This document shows positions 14,836-17,159 of a DNA stretch of 17,159 nt, piece after piece. The notes under the pieces were generated by a model that was not told the DNA's origin, did no database searches, and was given only the letters and a program-made list of their open reading frames with translations. The position numbers were made by a program, and so were the translations under genes. This DNA comes from Bacteroidota bacterium (GTDB taxonomy: Bacteria; Bacteroidota; Bacteroidia; Cytophagales; Cyclobacteriaceae): contig JAEZDW010000313.1 in the NCBI GenBank assembly GCA_023417955.1, positions 1 through 17,159 of the forward strand. Reading direction: 5' to 3'. Positions within the stretch are counted from its first letter, which is position 1; each line of letters opens with the position of its first letter.

Positions 14836-14897
14836 AAGAAAGGCCGGTTACCGGAAGCTCGTTTTTGAAAGATTTTTCTAAATTTAGTCCCCTGTCT

Positions 14898-15458
14898 ATG
14901 GAAGAAAAAATTAATCGGCCCGCCACCATTAAGGCTATCGCCTGGACCTCTATGGTCTTCTTTTCGATTGCAGGCTATTATGTCTTTGCCAACCATTTCG
15001 TTCCTCCGTTTATGGCTCTGACGGATTTAAAACTGGTAGATGCAGACATGGGGATTGGTGCCAGGACCGACCTCATTCGGGGAATGGTAACTTCAGGTGC
15101 AATCATTGTGTTCTTCCTCTTCGCGATTTACGGCTCCAACGGACTGGCCCACAGATCACTCAACGGACTAGCCATTTATCATGCAACGACACTAACGATA
15201 GTGGCTGCTACCATTGGATTTTCAGTTTACTATTGTATTGAAGAGGAGCCGTGGAACATTCCGGGAAATGCCTCGTATGCAGGCCTTCTTCAGCTGATGA
15301 AAATTATTTCGATAGCAGTCGCCGGGATGGTGTTCATTTGGTTACTCACACGCGCGAATCTTCTCTTGTGGCGTTTGGAATACCGGAAAGAGTTTCGGTC
15401 TTACAAACAACAAGAGCAAGAGGTACAGCTTGCACCCTCGAGTAGCAAGTCTGCGTAA
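14898..15458 (+). CDS. Four-TM integral membrane protein of unknown function (186 aa)
   Basis: I choose the ATG at 14898 (MEEKINRPATIK). The frame stays open upstream to 14748, but those codons lie in the repeat array. Transmembrane segments lie at about 13-31, 64-79, 92-113 and 134-151. A loop of about 30 residues between TM1 and TM2 ('ALTDLKLVDADMG') and a conserved-looking 'EEEPWNIPGNASYAGL' loop between TM3 and TM4 probably face outwards. The C-terminal tail (160-186) is basic, then Gln/Ser-rich, and likely cytoplasmic. No family is recognised. TAAATTTA at 14879, one base off the -7 consensus, lies 11 bases before the start, so the leader would be very short. It is convergent with the Cys-motif gene. 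Confidence 0.8.
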   Translation: MEEKINRPATIKAIAWTSMVFFSIAGYYVFANHFVPPFMALTDLKLVDADMGIGARTDLIRGMVTSGAIIVFFLFAIYGSNGLAHRSLNGLAIYHATTLTIVAATIGFSVYYCIEEEPWNIPGNASYAGLLQLMKIISIAVAGMVFIWLLTRANLLLWRLEYRKEFRSYKQQEQEVQLAPSSSKSA

Positions 15459-15481
15459 CATTCAATCAGACTTTTTCCTGG

Positions 15482-16243
15482 TTATACCGTGACGGCAACG
15501 TCGTCAAAGCCGGGTCGCACAAATGATAATGCACCTGGGAAAGTTGTTTTCGTAAGGTTTTCGAGGTGTTGAAGAGCTGCGAGAAAATTCAGCGCCGCGT
15601 CTTCACATTCGGGAAGCATTTCGTAAACGGTAGTCCAGGCATGCAGGGATCTTTCAATGGCGATTAGTGCGATCTTGGCAGAACCGTCGGAGTCTTTCTG
15701 GAGTCCGTTTTCCTCAGCCCACTTGTCGGCCCACATGTTTGCGTTAATAGCGCGTGCGAGTTTGCTGTGAATGAAGGGGAGGTACCACGCGATAACCAAT
15801 CTGCAATCTTCAAGCTTTTCGATTTGGATGCGTGCGCGTGCTTCGCTCAGCAAATTGCGGCTTAACTTTTCGCTGAGTGATTCGGCGTATGAAATGAGCG
15901 GCGAACCTAATAGCCATTCCTGTGCATCGCGTGAATAGCAAAGACTTTTCGTAAGAAGTGGGTGCACGGGTTCATGTGTGTGATCAACATCAACCCTTGT
16001 ACTGTCGTTCTTTGAAAAGAAGTCGGCAGAGACGCTGACAGCTTTTGTTCCTTTGAGCAGTGAGCAGGGCGTGATCCGAACGTTGTGATGTTTTGAACTG
16101 ATCAGGTCTCCCTGGTGCGCGCGGTCGCGGTGACTTATTCCGCAGCCTTCTCTTTCGTATACCGCGCAGCGTGTAGTGAATTCACAACGCTCACACCATC
16201 GATCACAATAATTGTAAATTCCGGGGATGTTTCTTCTTTCCAT
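15482..16243 (-). CDS. Protein of unknown function with N-terminal four-cysteine motif (253 aa)
   Basis: The ATG at 16243 gives MERRNIPGIYNYCDRWCERC, with no signal peptide, so it is likely cytoplasmic. Cysteines at 13, 17, 20 and 26 form CX3CX2CX5C, with another at 34, all within a short stretch beginning 'IPGIYNYCDRWC'. This spacing suits a zinc site or an iron-sulfur cluster, but nothing in the sequence decides between them. Residues about 110-250 are mostly helical: 'LSEKLSRNLLSEARARIQIE', 'CRLVIAWYLPFIHSKLARAI', 'ALNFLAALQHLENL'. The C-terminal 'PGALSFVRPGFDDVAV' looks like a conserved tail. I recognise no named family. A hairpin-forming stretch (16289-16317) lies in the upstream 177-base gap. 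Confidence 0.85.
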   Translation of the reverse strand: MERRNIPGIYNYCDRWCERCEFTTRCAVYEREGCGISHRDRAHQGDLISSKHHNVRITPCSLLKGTKAVSVSADFFSKNDSTRVDVDHTHEPVHPLLTKSLCYSRDAQEWLLGSPLISYAESLSEKLSRNLLSEARARIQIEKLEDCRLVIAWYLPFIHSKLARAINANMWADKWAEENGLQKDSDGSAKIALIAIERSLHAWTTVYEMLPECEDAALNFLAALQHLENLTKTTFPGALSFVRPGFDDVAVTV

Positions 16244-16288
16244 AGCGCCTGAGTAGAAAAATCAAATAATATACATCGGTTTTGAGTC

Positions 16289-16317
16289 GAAGCATCGTTT
16301 TCAGGAGAACGTGCTTC
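16289..16317 (-). other. Imperfect hairpin in the leader of the Cys-motif gene
   Basis: GAAGCA (16289-16294) pairs with TGCTTC (16312-16317), and CGTT (16296-16299) pairs with AACG (16308-16311), with one bulged T. It lies 46 bases before the minus-strand ATG and has no T-tract. It could be a leader structure or chance. Confidence 0.3.
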
Positions 16318-16420
16318 AGACACTAAGGTAGGACATTTTTAATATTCGAAGATACCGGAAAAATCAGGTTAAGCGGCTCACCGCGATACCCGGATTGTAT
16401 CTGTAGGAAGGGGAGAACGA

Positions 16421-16816
16421 CTAATTCTTTCCAAGTCGCTCGACGTGGGTGACAAAGTATTTGGTGTCGCCCCGCCACGGGAATCGTGCATACCGTTTCA
16501 CGAAATGCAGGTTCACGCGTTCGCCGCTTAGCGAAACTTCCTGCAATGTCTTAATCGCTTCGGTATTCGACTTCTCTACTGAGAAATCAAAAGCCTCGGA
16601 GATTGGGCTCGTACCCTTTAATGCACCGAATGTTTCCAGATTAATCTTGCCTTCATAGGTTTTGAAGACGACGCCCTTTTCGCTGAGGCGGAGAATTTTT
16701 CCTGCCATTACGCCGGTTTCATAAACTCCCCAATAATAGAAACTAAAGACGCCGACAACACCTGCAACAACCAGCAGCAGGATTATGCGAAGTACCTTTC
16801 TGCCTGTTCTTTTCAT
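16421..16816 (-). CDS. Small single-TM anchored protein of unknown function (131 aa)
   Basis: I choose the ATG at 16816 (MKRTGRKVLRIILLL); an in-frame ATG at 16843 would add nine residues and cannot be excluded. Residues 9-28 form a transmembrane helix preceded by a basic N-terminus, so most of the protein is probably outside the cytoplasm. The soluble part begins 'GVYETGVMAGKILRLSEKGV' and continues 'VFKTYEGKINLETFG', a pattern I associate with small conserved Bacteroidota proteins sometimes mislabelled as 6-phosphogluconate dehydrogenase. There is no Rossmann motif here, so that label would be wrong. It lies downstream of frr on the same strand but is separated from it by a strong terminator. 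Confidence 0.8.
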   Translation of the reverse strand: MKRTGRKVLRIILLLVVAGVVGVFSFYYWGVYETGVMAGKILRLSEKGVVFKTYEGKINLETFGALKGTSPISEAFDFSVEKSNTEAIKTLQEVSLSGERVNLHFVKRYARFPWRGDTKYFVTHVERLGKN

Positions 16817-16866
16817 TCTGTCTCCAAAACCGGCTGTTTCCATACGAAGGGATTGATATGAATAAA

Positions 16867-16887
16867 ATTACACACAAATGGTGTAAT
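16867..16887. promoter_or_regulatory. 21-base dyad, possible operator
   Basis: ATTACAC (16867-16873), a 7-base spacer, then GTGTAAT (16881-16887) form a perfect inverted repeat. It lies 51 bases upstream of the small membrane protein start at 16816 and between that gene and the frr terminator. Such a symmetric A/T-rich site could bind a dimeric repressor. No regulator gene is nearby. Confidence 0.3.
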
Positions 16888-16905
16888 ACTGTCTGAGCAG
16901 GATAC

Positions 16906-16937
16906 AAAAAAAGTGCTCCGGTTTACCGAAGCACTTT
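16906..16937 (-). terminator. Intrinsic terminator of frr
   Basis: On the minus strand AAAGTGCTTCGG, loop TAAA, pairs with CCGGAGCACTTT (one G-U pair), with a run of seven T overlapping and following the stem (16912 down to 16906). It begins 21 bases after the frr stop codon. Confidence 0.92.
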
Positions 16938-16957
16938 GAGTATGTCGCAGACAGAGC

Positions 16958-17159
16958 CTAGACCGTCATTATCTCGGCTTCTTTCTTCTTCATTAATGCG
17001 TCAATCTTTGCTATGTAATCGTCGGTCATTTTCTGGACCTGTTCCTCGGCATTCTTGACGTCGTCTTCAGAAGCACCCTTGATCTTCTTGAGACTCTCGT
17101 TGGTTTCCTTGCGGATACTTCTAACGCTGACACGTCCGTGCTCACATTCCTGTCCAACC
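16958..17159 (-). CDS. frr: Ribosome recycling factor, C-terminal part (runs off the window)
   Basis: The minus-strand frame is open from the window edge to a TAG at 16958 and encodes 66 residues. They read 'GRVSVRSIRKETNESLKKIK' and then 'SEDDVKNAEEQVQKMTDDYI', ending 'KKKEAEIMTV'. This is the diagnostic C-terminal half of the ribosome recycling factor, covering the return to helical domain I. RRF, with EF-G, splits the post-termination ribosome after release factors such as PrfA have acted. The upstream two thirds, and pyrH, its usual neighbour, would lie beyond the window. A strong intrinsic terminator follows. Confidence 0.97.
   Translation of the reverse strand, partial: VGQECEHGRVSVRSIRKETNESLKKIKGASEDDVKNAEEQVQKMTDDYIAKIDALMKKKEAEIMTV

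Noticed and set aside
13868..15458. The two four-TM proteins as duplicates of each other
   Set aside because: They share topology but no sequence similarity visible by eye; the N-termini, loops and tails all differ.

Overview
The window looks like chromosomal DNA of a Bacteroidota bacterium, most likely of the Cytophagales type (inference). Pointers are a TonB-dependent receptor with an N-terminal carboxypeptidase-regulatory-like domain, many lipoproteins with an acidic tail after the lipobox cysteine, a GH130 lipoprotein, A-rich leaders with no clear Shine-Dalgarno sequences, and -7-like boxes related to TAnnTTTG. There are no rRNA or tRNA genes, phage genes, transposases or CRISPR arrays.

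Layout. 1-1067: minus-strand N-terminus of a secreted M28-type aminopeptidase and a small lipoprotein. 1158-3461: prfA (release factor 1), a convergent small lipoprotein, and lemA ended by a strong double-hairpin terminator. 3665-8851: an outer-membrane locus of a TonB-dependent receptor, a beta-helix surface lipoprotein and a small lipoprotein; a terminator-like hairpin directly abuts the start codon of the last one. 8855-8945: one inverted copy of a CACAGA-type repeat. 8947-12525: a secreted coiled-coil protein (-), a TIGR01777 NAD-dependent epimerase (+), a GH130 lipoprotein (-) and a LOG-family protein (+). 12529-13560: selD, 3 bases after the LOG gene.

13561-13867 is a gene-free stretch with two alternative RNA folds and a striking T-box-like antiterminator/terminator motif. 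It precedes a four-TM protein (13868-14404) and a bidirectional terminator. 14525-14835 is a tandem array of about 125-bp CACAGA/TTCTGTG units just before another four-TM protein (14898-15458). The rest is minus strand: a Cys-rich N-terminal protein of unknown function, a small membrane-anchored protein, and the C-terminus of ribosome recycling factor (frr) with its terminator.

How the genes fit together. Housekeeping translation genes (prfA, frr) and selenium metabolism (selD) are mixed with envelope genes. The receptor and its lipoproteins probably form one substrate-uptake unit whose ligand I cannot name. The points most worth a second look are the T-box-like element at 13741-13787, the repeat family, the terminator-on-start-codon arrangement at 8244-8273, and the conserved-looking Cys motif in the 15482-16243 protein.
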